A stretch of DNA of 37,088 nucleotides, from contig CALBOV010000020.1 in the NCBI GenBank assembly GCA_937896565.1, positions 1 through 37,088 on the forward strand. Direction: 5' to 3'. The notes beneath the pieces are model-generated. The model searched no databases. It was not told the origin of the DNA and saw only the letters and a program-made list of their open reading frames with translations. A program made the position numbers and the translations under genes. The DNA comes from an uncultured Salinisphaerales bacterium (lineage in GTDB: Bacteria > Pseudomonadota > Gammaproteobacteria > Nevskiales > OUC007). Of this stretch, positions 25,751 through 34,387 are shown piece by piece (positions within the stretch are counted from its first letter, which is position 1; each line of letters begins with the position of its first letter).

Positions 25751-25771
25751 CCGATTCGAATAACGAATTGG
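25751..25771. promoter_or_regulatory. Dyad in the divergent AraC-type/thiolase promoter region
   Basis: CCGATTCG and CGAATTGG face each other across AATAA (7 of 8 positions pair; the ATTCG/CGAAT core is perfect). GGCCGAT also repeats directly on either side (25749 and 25770). It is the only symmetric block I see in the 216-base gap 25697-25912, so it is a candidate operator for the beta-oxidation genes. Confidence 0.45.
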
Positions 25772-25912
25772 CCGATCGGATTCTATTCAGTGCCGCCGGC
25801 GCTGTTGCAAGATCGGGAACCCACCCGGCGCTCGGGTGCAGTGGGCGAGGACGCCCCGGGGTGAGACCACCCGAGCGCGGACCCGATCATTCCAATCCAC
25901 ACAGGGCCAGAC

Positions 25913-27118
25913 ATGGAAGCATTCATCTACGATCACGTTCGCACCCCCCGCGGCAAGGGGCGGGCGGACGGCGCGTTGAACGAGATCACGCCGCTGCAGC
26001 TGGGCACGCAGGTGCTGGAATCCCTGCGCGAGCGTTCCCGGCTGGATACCCGTCTCGTCGACGACGTGATCATGGGGATCGTGTCGCCGGTCGGCGAGCA
26101 GGGCGCCGTGCTGCCGCGCTCGATGGCCTTGTGCGCCGGCTACGCCGAAACGGTCTCCGGCGTCCAGGTCAACCGGTTCTGCGGTTCCGGTCTGGAGGCC
26201 TTCGCGATGGCGACGGCCAAGGTGATGTCCGGCCAGTCGGAGGCCGCGATCGGCGGCGGCGTGGAGAGCATGTCCCGCGTCAAGATGGGATCGGACGGCG
26301 GCGCCTGGCCCACCGACCCCGCCTTCGCGCCCAAGGTGCATTTCGTGCCGCAGGGCATTGGCGCCGACCTGATCGCGACGCTGGATGGTTATGGCCGCGA
26401 GGACGTCGATGCGTTCGCCGTGGAAAGCCAGCGTCGGGCCACGGTGGCCTGGGAAGAGGGGCGGTTCTCCAAGTCGATCATGCCGGTGAAGGATGTCATC
26501 GGGCAGACGGTGCTGGACCGTGACGAGCACATCCGTTCCGGCACGACGGTGGAGTCGCTGGGGCAACTCAAGCCCTCGTTCGCGATGATCGGCCAGCATG
26601 GTGGATTCGACGCGGTCGCCATGCAGCGCTATCCGCAGGTCGAGGCCATCGAACACGTGCACACCGCCGGCAACTCCAGCGGCATCGTCGACGGCGCCTG
26701 CGGCGTCCTGGTCGGCACCAGGGCGTTCGGCGAAAAGGCCGGGCTCAAGCCTAGGGCGCGGATTCGCGCCTGCGCGGCGATCGGGTCGGAGCCCTGCATC
26801 ATGCTCACCGGTCCGGCGGCGGTGTCGGACAAGGCGCTGGCCCAGGCCGGGATGGATGTCAGCGACATCGACCTGTTCGAGGTCAACGAGGCCTTCGCCT
26901 CCGTGGTGCTGCGCTTCATGAACGCAATGGAGGTCTCGCACGACAAGGTCAACGTCAACGGTGGCGCCATCGCGATGGGTCATCCGCTCGGCGCCACCGG
27001 CGCCATGATTCTCGGCACGGCGCTGGACGAACTGGAGCGTCGGGATCTCAGCACCGCGCTTTGCACGCTTTGCGTGGGTGCCGGCATGGGCAATGCCGCC
27101 ATCATCGAACGCGTGTAA
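25913..27118 (+). CDS. Thiolase (acetyl-CoA C-acyltransferase)
   Basis: 401 residues. Active-site C90 (NRFCGSGLEA), H357 in NVNGGAIAMGHPLGATGA, and C387 (CTLCVGAGMG) form the thiolase triad. GGGVESMS, HTAGNSSGIVDG and NEAFASVV are also in place. It cleaves 3-ketoacyl-CoA to acetyl-CoA and a shorter acyl-CoA. Followed after 30 bases by the multifunctional beta-oxidation gene (thiolase first, as in fadIJ), it forms a two-gene beta-oxidation core. The ribosome site is weak (AGGG). Confidence 0.95.
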   Translation: MEAFIYDHVRTPRGKGRADGALNEITPLQLGTQVLESLRERSRLDTRLVDDVIMGIVSPVGEQGAVLPRSMALCAGYAETVSGVQVNRFCGSGLEAFAMATAKVMSGQSEAAIGGGVESMSRVKMGSDGGAWPTDPAFAPKVHFVPQGIGADLIATLDGYGREDVDAFAVESQRRATVAWEEGRFSKSIMPVKDVIGQTVLDRDEHIRSGTTVESLGQLKPSFAMIGQHGGFDAVAMQRYPQVEAIEHVHTAGNSSGIVDGACGVLVGTRAFGEKAGLKPRARIRACAAIGSEPCIMLTGPAAVSDKALAQAGMDVSDIDLFEVNEAFASVVLRFMNAMEVSHDKVNVNGGAIAMGHPLGATGAMILGTALDELERRDLSTALCTLCVGAGMGNAAIIERV

Positions 27119-27148
27119 CAGATCAGATAAAGAATACGAGTTAAAGAC

Positions 27149-29311
27149 ATGAAAACAATGACGTTTGAAGTGGATGGAGATGGTGTTGCACTGATCTCCA
27201 TCGATGTGCCGGGTCGTCCGATGAACGTGATCACGCCGGAGTTCACGGCAGACCTGACCGAGGCTGTGGAAGCCGTGGCCGGTGACGAGACCATTCGCGG
27301 TGCGATCATCACGTCGGCCAAGCCCGGCAGCTTCATCGCCGGTGCCGACCTCAAGGATCTGGTCACCGCCTTCGACAAGGGCATGACCGAGGCCGAGGCC
27401 GCCGAGTTCGCCGGCGAGCTGTCGCGACTGTTCCGCCGCCTGGAGACCTGCGGCAAGCCGTTCGTGGCGGCGATGAACGGGCTGGCGCTGGGCGGTGGTC
27501 TGGAGCTTTGCCTGGCCTGTCACCACCGCGTGCTGTCCAATCACCCCAAGGCCATCGTCGGCCTGCCGGAGGTCAGTGTGGGCCTGCTGCCGGGCGCCGG
27601 CGGTACACAGCGGCTGCCACGCCTGATCGGCATTCCCAAGGCCTTGCCGTTGCTGCTGCAGGGCAAGCAGATCAAGCCGGACGCCGCGTTGGCGGTGGGC
27701 GTCGTCGACGCCGTCGGCGCGCCCGAATCCCTGGTCGACATGGCCCGGGTCTGGCTGATGGACGCGCCGACGGCAGAACAGCCCTGGGACAGGAAGGGCT
27801 TTCAGGTGCCCGGTGGCGCCGGACCGCTGGCGCCGCATGCTCTGGAGACCTTTTCCGCGGGCAACGCACTGGTATCCGGCATGACGCAGGGCAACTACCC
27901 GGCGCCGCCCGCGATCATGAGCTGTGTCTACGAGGGCACGCAGGTGTCCATCGACAAGGGGCTGGGGATCGAGGTCAAGTACTTCGGCAAGCTGCTGGCC
28001 GGGTCGGTGGCCCGCAACATGATCCGCACGCTGTTCATCAACAAGGGCGCGGCTGACAAGCTGGCCGGGCGACCGAAGGATGTCCCCAAATCCCGGGTCG
28101 CGAAGCTGGGCGTGCTGGGCGCCGGCATGATGGGTGCCGGTATCGCGCATGTGAGCGCCAAGGCTGGCATGGAGGTCGTGTTGCTGGATTCGACCCTTGA
28201 TCAGGCGGAGAAGGGCAAGCAGGGCATCGCCAAGTTGCAGGAGAAGGCGCTGGCGAAGGGCAAGACCACTCGGGACAAGGTGGTCGAGCTGCTGGAGAGA
28301 ATCACGGCGACCGACGATTACGCGTTGCTTGAGGGCTGCGATCTGGTCATCGAGGCGGTGTTCGAGGATCGCGGCATCAAGGCCGACGTGACCGCCAAGG
28401 CCGAGGCGGTGATTCCGGAGTCCGCGACGTTCGGGTCGAACACCTCGACCTTGCCGATCACCGGATTGGCGACCGCGTCCAAGCGGCCGAAGCAGTTCAT
28501 CGGTATTCATTTCTTCTCGCCGGTGGAGAAGATGCCGCTGGTCGAGGTGATTCTCGGCGAGCAGACCGACGATGCCACGCTGGCGCGTACGCTCGACTAC
28601 ATCGGCCAGATTCGCAAGACGCCGATCGTCGTGCACGACTTCCCGGGTTTCTACACCAGCCGCGTGTTCGGCAGCTTCACCCAGGAAGGCCAGCGGATGC
28701 TCATGGACGGCATCGAGCCGGCGCTGATCGAGAATGCCGCCAAGATGGCCGGCTTCCCGGTCGGCCCGCTGGCGGTCTCCGACGAGGTGACGCTGTCGCT
28801 GCAGCAGAGCATCTACAAGCAGCAGGACGTTGACGGTCTGGACGACAAGTACCGTGGCACGCTGGCACGACCGGTGGTCGACAAGATGGTGGACGAGCTC
28901 AAGCGCCCCGGACGTCGGCAGGGCGGCGGGTTCTACGACTATCCGGAGAACGGTCAGAAGCGTCTGTGGCCGGGCTTGCGCGAGGCGTTCCCGCCCGCGG
29001 CCGAACAGCCCGACGTGGAGGAATTGAAGCTGCGGTTCCTCTACCGCATGGCGGTCGAGACGGCGCGCTGTGTCGAGGAGGGCGTGATCACCAGCCCGAT
29101 CGACGCCGATATCGGCTCGATTCTCGGCATCGGCTACCCGGCCTGGACCGGTGGCACGTTGTCCTTCATCGATACGGTGGGTGTTCGCGAGTTCGTGGCG
29201 ACCTGCAAGCGCCTGGCCGAACGCTGGGGGCCACGCTTCGAGCCGCCGCAGGAACTGCAGGCCCGGGTCGAGCGGGAAGAGGGCTACTATCAGGCCATGA
29301 AGGCGGCTTGA
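27149..29311 (+). CDS. fadJ: Multifunctional beta-oxidation protein: enoyl-CoA hydratase / 3-hydroxyacyl-CoA dehydrogenase
   Basis: 720 residues, as FadJ (714) and FadB (729). The N-terminal crotonase domain has [13 protein letters not shown] (oxyanion hole), [19 protein letters not shown] and [20 protein letters not shown] (the two catalytic Glu). Then comes the NAD domain, [25 protein letters not shown] (about residue 320), and the dehydrogenase motif [18 protein letters not shown] with a C-terminal HCDH domain. It hydrates enoyl-CoA and oxidises the 3-hydroxy product. The leader (27119-27148) is AT-rich with only a weak ribosome site, so it probably depends on read-through from the thiolase gene. 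Confidence 0.93.
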   Translation: MKTMTFEVDGDGVALISIDVPGRPMNVITPEFTADLTEAVEAVAGDETIRGAIITSAKPGSFIAGADLKDLVTAFDKGMTEAEAAEFAGELSRLFRRLETCGKPFVAAMNGLALGGGLELCLACHHRVLSNHPKAIVGLPEVSVGLLPGAGGTQRLPRLIGIPKALPLLLQGKQIKPDAALAVGVVDAVGAPESLVDMARVWLMDAPTAEQPWDRKGFQVPGGAGPLAPHALETFSAGNALVSGMTQGNYPAPPAIMSCVYEGTQVSIDKGLGIEVKYFGKLLAGSVARNMIRTLFINKGAADKLAGRPKDVPKSRVAKLGVLGAGMMGAGIAHVSAKAGMEVVLLDSTLDQAEKGKQGIAKLQEKALAKGKTTRDKVVELLERITATDDYALLEGCDLVIEAVFEDRGIKADVTAKAEAVIPESATFGSNTSTLPITGLATASKRPKQFIGIHFFSPVEKMPLVEVILGEQTDDATLARTLDYIGQIRKTPIVVHDFPGFYTSRVFGSFTQEGQRMLMDGIEPALIENAAKMAGFPVGPLAVSDEVTLSLQQSIYKQQDVDGLDDKYRGTLARPVVDKMVDELKRPGRRQGGGFYDYPENGQKRLWPGLREAFPPAAEQPDVEELKLRFLYRMAVETARCVEEGVITSPIDADIGSILGIGYPAWTGGTLSFIDTVGVREFVATCKRLAERWGPRFEPPQELQARVEREEGYYQAMKAA

Positions 29312-29343
29312 GTTCGCCGGCGGATCGTCAAGGAGGCGGCGTC

Positions 29344-30816
29344 ATGAGTGAATCATCGAATGTCACGGACATCAGTCGGGCCCCCGAGCCGCTGAGCCGC
29401 CTCTTCGATCGACAGCGCCTCGCGTTCCGGCAACGCGAGGCCGCGATGCCGGTCGCCGAGCGCGAGCAGGCGATCCAGTCGCTGCTGGATTGCGTGCTCG
29501 ACAATCGCGCCGAGCTGGCGCGTGCGATGCGCGAGGATTTCGGCGGGCGCGCGGTCGAGGAATCGCTGCTGGAGCTGTTCGTCGTCATCGACGATCTGCG
29601 CCATGCGCGGCGACACCTCAAGCGCTGGGCCAGGCCGAGGCGCGTGGCCACCAACTGGCAGTTCCGGCCGAGCCGGTCGGAACTGCGGCCACAACCGCTG
29701 GGTGTGGTGGGCGTCATCGGCGCCTACAACTATCCGGTGATGACGACGCTGTCCCCCGTGGTCAATGCCCTGGCGGCCGGCAATCACGTGATGATGAAGC
29801 CGTCGGAATTGACGCCCCGGACCACGGCGCTGATGCGCAAGCTGATCGGCGGGCTGTTCGACGAGTCCGTCGTGGCCGTGGTCGATGGTGATGTCGCCGT
29901 CGCACGGGCGTTTTCGGCGCTTCCGTTCGATCACCTGGTGTTCACCGGATCGACCCGGGTGGGGCGGATGGTCATGCAGGCCGCGGCCGCCAATCTCGTG
30001 CCGGTGACGCTGGAACTGGGTGGCAAGTCGCCGGTGATCGTCGGTGAGGATTTCGACCTTCAGACGGCCGCCGAGACGGTCGTGCAATCCAAGCTGCTCA
30101 ACGCCGGCCAGACCTGCGTGGCGGGGGACTACGTGCTGGTCCCGGAGCGCCACCGCGACGCCTTCCTGGCGCATGCCCGCGCTGCCATCCGGGCGAGCTA
30201 CCCGACCCTGGTCGACAACAAGGATTACGGCCGACTGCTGTCCGGCAACGACTGGATGCGCCTGGACGAATGGACCCGGGAGGCGGAGTCACAGGGCGCG
30301 TCGGTGGAGGCGATCAATCCGGCCGGCGAGGTCTGTTCCGCCGAGAACAAGGTGTTTCCCCCGACGCTGGTATGGGATTGCCCGCGTGGCGCAAAACTCA
30401 GCGAGGAAGAGGTGTTCGGTCCGGTGTTGCCGGTGGTGACCTATCGCGACATCGAGGATGCCATCGCCCACGTCAACGCCGGAGAACGTCCGCTGGCGCT
30501 CTACGTGCTGAGCGGTAACAAGTCCCTGGTGCGACGGGTGCTGGAGCGCACGATATCCGGCGGCGTGAGCGTCAATGGCTGTGGCTATCACGCCATTCAG
30601 CACAATCTACCGTTTGGTGGTGTCGGCAGCAGCGGGATTGGCTGCTACCGGGGGCAGGCCGGATTCGACCGGCTGTCGCACCTCAAGCCGGTGCTCTACA
30701 TGAGCCCGCTGACCAAGGCCAGTGCGTATCTGCGGCCGCCTTATGGCAAGGTGGCGGCCTGGATACTCGGATTCATGCTTCGTAACCGGATTCACCGCGA
30801 AGACACGTCCGTCTGA
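29344..30816 (+). CDS. Aldehyde dehydrogenase (coniferyl-aldehyde-dehydrogenase-like, class 3)
   Basis: 490 residues from ATG at 29344 (AAGGAGG). Marks: VVGVIGAYNYPVMTTLSPVVNALAAGN, FTGSTRVGRMVMQAAA, E224 (VTLELGGKSPV), catalytic C258 (NAGQTCVAGDYV), EEEVFGPVLPVV, and the NLPFGGVGSSGIGCYRGQ ending typical of class 3 fatty/coniferyl aldehyde dehydrogenases. A hydrophobic C-terminal tail (VAAWILGFMLRNR) could bind the membrane. It oxidises long-chain or aryl aldehydes to acids with NAD(P)+. Between beta-oxidation genes, it would supply acids for CoA activation. Confidence 0.92.
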   Translation: MSESSNVTDISRAPEPLSRLFDRQRLAFRQREAAMPVAEREQAIQSLLDCVLDNRAELARAMREDFGGRAVEESLLELFVVIDDLRHARRHLKRWARPRRVATNWQFRPSRSELRPQPLGVVGVIGAYNYPVMTTLSPVVNALAAGNHVMMKPSELTPRTTALMRKLIGGLFDESVVAVVDGDVAVARAFSALPFDHLVFTGSTRVGRMVMQAAAANLVPVTLELGGKSPVIVGEDFDLQTAAETVVQSKLLNAGQTCVAGDYVLVPERHRDAFLAHARAAIRASYPTLVDNKDYGRLLSGNDWMRLDEWTREAESQGASVEAINPAGEVCSAENKVFPPTLVWDCPRGAKLSEEEVFGPVLPVVTYRDIEDAIAHVNAGERPLALYVLSGNKSLVRRVLERTISGGVSVNGCGYHAIQHNLPFGGVGSSGIGCYRGQAGFDRLSHLKPVLYMSPLTKASAYLRPPYGKVAAWILGFMLRNRIHREDTSV

Positions 30817-30892
30817 ACCCGCGATCGGCCCGCCGGACGCCTCGGCGTCGCGGCCTCGCAACCAACTGTTTTCTGATCTGGGATCTTCCTCA

Positions 30893-31693
30893 ATGGACTA
30901 TGAAACTCTGCTCGTGCGCCGGGAGGGGCGTGTCGCAATCATCGCGATGAACCGGCCGAAGATGCTCAACGCGATGTCGGTCACGATGACGCGTGAGCTC
31001 AACCAGGCGTTTGACGCCGCGGCCGGTGACGACGAGGTGACCGCCATTCTGCTGACCGGCGAAGGGCGCGCGTTCTCCGCCGGCGCCGATGTGGGCGGCA
31101 ACCCCGCCGAGCTGCCCAAGGACGAGTCGGGCAGGCTTGATCTCGGCGCGCCGCTGGAAGAGTCGTACAACCCGTTGATCCGCAGCATGCGCGCCACGCC
31201 GAAACCGGTGGTTGCGGCGGTGAACGGTCTGGCTGCCGGGGCCGGGGCGGGCGTCGCGCTGGCCGCCGATCTGACCGTGGCCGCGCGCTCCGCCTATTTT
31301 CTCCAGGCCTTCGTCAACATCGGCCTGATGCCGGACGCCGGCTGCACCTACACGCTGAGCCAGGCCGTCGGTCCGCAGCGGGCGATGGGCATGGCCATGC
31401 TGGGCGAGAAGATCAGTGCAGAGCAGGCACAGGCCTGGGGTCTGATCTGGGATGTCATGGACGACGAGAACTTCATGGAGTCGGCCATGGCGCTGGTCAC
31501 CCGCCTGTCACTGGGGCCGCTGAAGGCACTGGCGCACATCAAGCGGGCGATCCATGCCGGAGAGACCGGCACCATGGACCAGCAGCTCGAGATGGAGCGG
31601 GACCTGCAGCGCGAATGCGGTCAGACCCAGGATTTCATGGAAGGCGCGATGGCCTTCGTGCAGAAGCGGGCGCCGAAGTTCACCGGACGCTAG
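30893..31693 (+). CDS. Enoyl-CoA hydratase/isomerase (PaaG-like)
   Basis: 266 residues from ATG at 30893. The open frame goes further upstream but without family sequence. The start lacks a clear Shine-Dalgarno. Crotonase motifs: GRAFSAGADV (oxyanion hole), KPVVAAVNGLAAGAGAGVALAADL, and FVNIGLMPDAGCTYTLSQAVG, where Asp replaces the usual second Glu as in PaaG-type isomerases. It may shift double bonds of unsaturated acyl-CoAs. Its TAG overlaps the TAG of the facing SDR gene within the sequence CTAG. Confidence 0.92.
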   Translation: MDYETLLVRREGRVAIIAMNRPKMLNAMSVTMTRELNQAFDAAAGDDEVTAILLTGEGRAFSAGADVGGNPAELPKDESGRLDLGAPLEESYNPLIRSMRATPKPVVAAVNGLAAGAGAGVALAADLTVAARSAYFLQAFVNIGLMPDAGCTYTLSQAVGPQRAMGMAMLGEKISAEQAQAWGLIWDVMDDENFMESAMALVTRLSLGPLKALAHIKRAIHAGETGTMDQQLEMERDLQRECGQTQDFMEGAMAFVQKRAPKFTGR

Positions 31694-32529
31694 TCGCGAC
31701 CCGCGTAGGGATTCGTCGGCGGCCGCTGCTCGATGATGTCGCGCATGCGCTGTTCGGTCTGCGCCAGCGCCCCGCGGTGCGGAATGATGTAGAAGCGGTC
31801 GACCGAGATCGCCTCCATGGTGATCTCGGCGATCCGTGTGGCGGAGAGGCGGCCAGCCTCGATCGCCGCCTTGAGCCGCCGCGCGTATTCCTCTCCGTCC
31901 GGATTCGTGCTCGCCAGCGCCTGCGGGCGGTTGCGGTCGGATTCGGCGATGCCGGTCTTGAAGAAGGCCGGGCAGAGCACCGAGACGCCGATGTTCGCCC
32001 GGGCCGCGGTCAGTTCGTGATGCAGGCATTCCGACAGCGTCACCACGGCATGCTTGCTGGCGCAGTAGACGCTGGAGCCCGGCACCGAGGTCAGGCCGGC
32101 CAGCGATGCGGTGTTGATGATGCGGCCGGCTTCGCCGCCCTCCAGCATGCGCGGCACGAAGCTTCGCACGCCATGGACTACGCCCATCAGGTTCACGCCC
32201 AGGACCCAGTTCCAGTCCTCGGCCGTTGTCGTCCAGGTCGGGCCCGAAACGAACACGCCGGCGTTGTTGAACAGCAGATGGGTCGCGCCGAAGCTTTTGT
32301 AGGTCAGATCAGATAGCGCCTCCACGGCCGCGGCGTCGGAGACATCCACCCGCCGGGTGACGACCTCGGCCCCGGCCGGCAACAGCGCCATGGTTTCGGC
32401 CAGCCCGGTCTCGTCGACATCGGCCAGCACCAGACGCATGCCGGCGGCGGCGCACTGCACGGCCAGTTCACGCCCGAGCCCGCTGCCACCACCGGTGATG
32501 ACCGCGACCTTGCCTGCCAGTTGATCCAT
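31690..32529 (-). CDS. Short-chain dehydrogenase/reductase
   Basis: 279 residues. The start is ATG at 32529, which opens MDQLAGKVAVITGGGSGLG. The longer open frame runs into the upstream gene and is not family-like. Motifs: TGGGSGLG, DVD (NAD(H)-type Asp after strand 2), NNAGVF, catalytic Ser in INTASLAGL, YCASK. The tail after residue 210 is longer than in the core family. Last gene of the minus-strand operon, 11 bases after the previous SDR gene. A second SDR in such a ligase/ACAD/kinase set may reduce or oxidise the 4-oxo or 3-hydroxy group. Confidence 0.9.
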   Translation of the reverse strand: MDQLAGKVAVITGGGSGLGRELAVQCAAAGMRLVLADVDETGLAETMALLPAGAEVVTRRVDVSDAAAVEALSDLTYKSFGATHLLFNNAGVFVSGPTWTTTAEDWNWVLGVNLMGVVHGVRSFVPRMLEGGEAGRIINTASLAGLTSVPGSSVYCASKHAVVTLSECLHHELTAARANIGVSVLCPAFFKTGIAESDRNRPQALASTNPDGEEYARRLKAAIEAGRLSATRIAEITMEAISVDRFYIIPHRGALAQTEQRMRDIIEQRPPTNPYAGRD

Positions 32530-32540
32530 GGTGTCGATCG

Positions 32541-33320
32541 TCAAAGCGAGCGCAGCAGATGGCCGCCGTCCACCGGCAATGCAACGCCGGTGATGAAGGA
32601 GCCGGCGTCGCTGGCGAGCATCAGCAGCGGGACGTCCAGTTCCGGATACCGGCCGAGCCGTCTTGGCGGCGTGCTCTCGATGTAGGCCTGGCCGCGTTCG
32701 GACTGGAAGAAATCGCTGTTGAGTTCGGTTTCGAAGTAGCCCGGGCAGAGCGCGTTGACCCGGATGCCGTCGCGCCACAGCTCCATGGCCGAATTTTTCG
32801 TCAGCTGGACCACGCCGGCCTTCGCCGTTGCGTACAGCGTGTGATTGCGGCCCTGCTGGAGTCCGAGGATCGACGCGATGTTGACGATGCTGCCTGGTCG
32901 TCCCGCCTTCACGAGTCGGCTGGAGGCCTCGCGGGACACGCGCCAGACCGCGCGCAGGTCGGTGTCGACGACAAAGGTCCATTGGTCCTCGGTGGAATCG
33001 ACGAACTTGCTCGGCGTGGCGACACCGGCGTTGTTGACCAGCAGGTCGACCGGCCCCCAGGCCGATTCGATGGCGTCGAATGCCCCCGTCACGGATTCGG
33101 GATCATTGACGTCCATGGGCACCGCCATGGCCTGACCTCCGGCCTCGGTGATCGACTCGACCAGCGCCTCGAGCCGGTCCACGCGTCGGGCGGCGGCGAC
33201 CACCCGGGCGCCGGCGGATGCCAGCACCCGCGAAAAGTGGGCGCCGAAGCCGCTGGATGCGCCGGTCACCAGGGCGGTTCGGCCGTCCAGTCGCAGGGAG
33301 TGTGCAATCGCGTCGGTCAT
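32541..33320 (-). CDS. Short-chain dehydrogenase/reductase (FabG-like)
   Basis: 259 residues. A GTG (33323) and an ATG (33320) are adjacent. The ATG has the better distance (6) to GAGG. Motifs: VTGASSGFGAHFS, AARR (NADP-type), NNAGVA, NIASILGL, YATAK, and the FabG-like ending GVALPVDGGHLL. It lies 41 bases after the kinase gene in the same direction. In the Lva system an SDR (LvaD) reduces the 4-oxoacyl-CoA. This gene or its neighbour could fill that place. Confidence 0.92.
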   Translation of the reverse strand: MTDAIAHSLRLDGRTALVTGASSGFGAHFSRVLASAGARVVAAARRVDRLEALVESITEAGGQAMAVPMDVNDPESVTGAFDAIESAWGPVDLLVNNAGVATPSKFVDSTEDQWTFVVDTDLRAVWRVSREASSRLVKAGRPGSIVNIASILGLQQGRNHTLYATAKAGVVQLTKNSAMELWRDGIRVNALCPGYFETELNSDFFQSERGQAYIESTPPRRLGRYPELDVPLLMLASDAGSFITGVALPVDGGHLLRSL

Positions 33321-33361
33321 CACGGTCCTCGTTGTGCTTCAAGCGTTGCCGCGGGCCGGGA

Positions 33362-34387
33362 TCAGGCGCCGCGTTCGGTGAGTTCGACGCCCATCTGAGC
33401 CAGCGGGCCGGCCAGCGCGCCGTAGTCCATCGCCTTGCGGCTGGAGGCATTGCCGTCCAGCGCGCGGCGGTAGACGCCGAACAGGATCGCGCTGAAGCGG
33501 AAGAAGGAGAACGCCAGGTAGAACGTCCAGTGGTCGATCGAGTCGATGCCGCGTCGCCGGCAGTAGCTGGCGACGTATTCGTTCTCGGAGGGAATGCCCA
33601 GCGCCTGGCGGTTCTTGTCGCCGAGACCGGGGATGGCCGCGTCACCGGGGATGCGCAGCTGCATGCACTGATAGGCCAGATCGGCGTAGGGGTGTCCCAG
33701 CGTCGACAGCTCCCAGTCCAGCAGGCCGATGACTTGCGGGGCGTCGCTGGCGAACATCATGTTGTCCAGCCGGTAGTCGCCGTGCACCAGAGATACCTGA
33801 CCGTCGTCCGGCGGCAGCTGTGCCTCCAGCCAGTTGATCAGCCTGTCCATTGGCGCGAACGCTTCGGTCTTCGACGCGTGGTACTGCTTGGTCCAGCGCG
33901 CCAGTTGCCGCTCGAAGTAGTTGCCGGGGCGGCCGTAGTCGCCCAGGCCCACCGCCTCGGGGTCGACCGCGTGCAGATCGGCGAGCACCTGATTCATCGC
34001 ATCGTAGATCGTCGCGCGCTCGTGGGGGCGCTGATCGGGGAGGGCGGAATCCCAGAAGATCCGGCCCGGCAGAAAGTCCATGATGTAGAACACCGACCCG
34101 ATGACATCCTCGTCTTCGCACAGCAGGTGCATGGTCGGTACCGGGACGGCGGTGTTCGCCAGCGCGGACATCACCCGGTATTCGCGGTCGACCGCATGAG
34201 CGGATTTCAGCAGCTTGCCCGGCGGCTTTCGACGCAGCACGTAGTCGCCGCTGCGCGCGCGAATGCGGTAGGTGGGGTTGGACTGGCCGCCGCTGAACTT
34301 CTCCGCCGAGATCGGGCCTTCGAACCCGTCGATGTGGGCGGTCAGGTAGGCGCCCAGGCGCTCCTGGTCCAGGTCGAATCCGGTCAC
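33362..34387 (-). CDS. APH-fold kinase, acyl-CoA-dehydrogenase-associated (LvaA/ACAD10-11 kinase-like)
   Basis: 341 residues. The start is GTG at 34387, overlapping the dehydrogenase stop (GTGA). The open frame continues upstream but only as a shadow. N-lobe: FSGGQSNPTYRI, YVLRRKPPGKLLKSAHAVDREY. Catalytic loop LVHGDYRLDNMMF, metal site IGLLDWELSTLGHPYADLAY. This is the family fused to ACAD in mammalian ACAD10/11. In Pseudomonas LvaA it phosphorylates 4-hydroxyacyl-CoA before phosphate elimination by a dehydrogenase-like partner. It is not a drug-resistance gene. The overlap with an ACAD gene is the strongest functional hint. Confidence 0.9.
   Translation of the reverse strand: MTGFDLDQERLGAYLTAHIDGFEGPISAEKFSGGQSNPTYRIRARSGDYVLRRKPPGKLLKSAHAVDREYRVMSALANTAVPVPTMHLLCEDEDVIGSVFYIMDFLPGRIFWDSALPDQRPHERATIYDAMNQVLADLHAVDPEAVGLGDYGRPGNYFERQLARWTKQYHASKTEAFAPMDRLINWLEAQLPPDDGQVSLVHGDYRLDNMMFASDAPQVIGLLDWELSTLGHPYADLAYQCMQLRIPGDAAIPGLGDKNRQALGIPSENEYVASYCRRRGIDSIDHWTFYLAFSFFRFSAILFGVYRRALDGNASSRKAMDYGALAGPLAQMGVELTERGA

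Noticed and set aside
25787-28636. 949-codon open frame on the minus strand
   Set aside because: It lies opposite the thiolase and FadJ genes, which have full motifs. Its product is His/Arg/Gln-rich with no fold signature, a usual mirror frame in high-GC DNA.
28966-29343. N-terminal extension of the aldehyde dehydrogenase
   Set aside because: It overlaps the end of the FadJ-like gene out of frame; AAGGAGG directly before the ATG at 29344 fixes the start.
32529-32982. N-terminal extension of the SDR gene at 31690-32529
   Set aside because: The open frame continues through the neighbouring SDR gene in another frame and lacks family sequence; the Rossmann motif starts just after the ATG at 32529.
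33362-34387. Aminoglycoside resistance gene
   Set aside because: It has the APH catalytic motifs, but its family (overlapping an acyl-CoA dehydrogenase gene) acts on acyl-CoA substrates, not on drugs.
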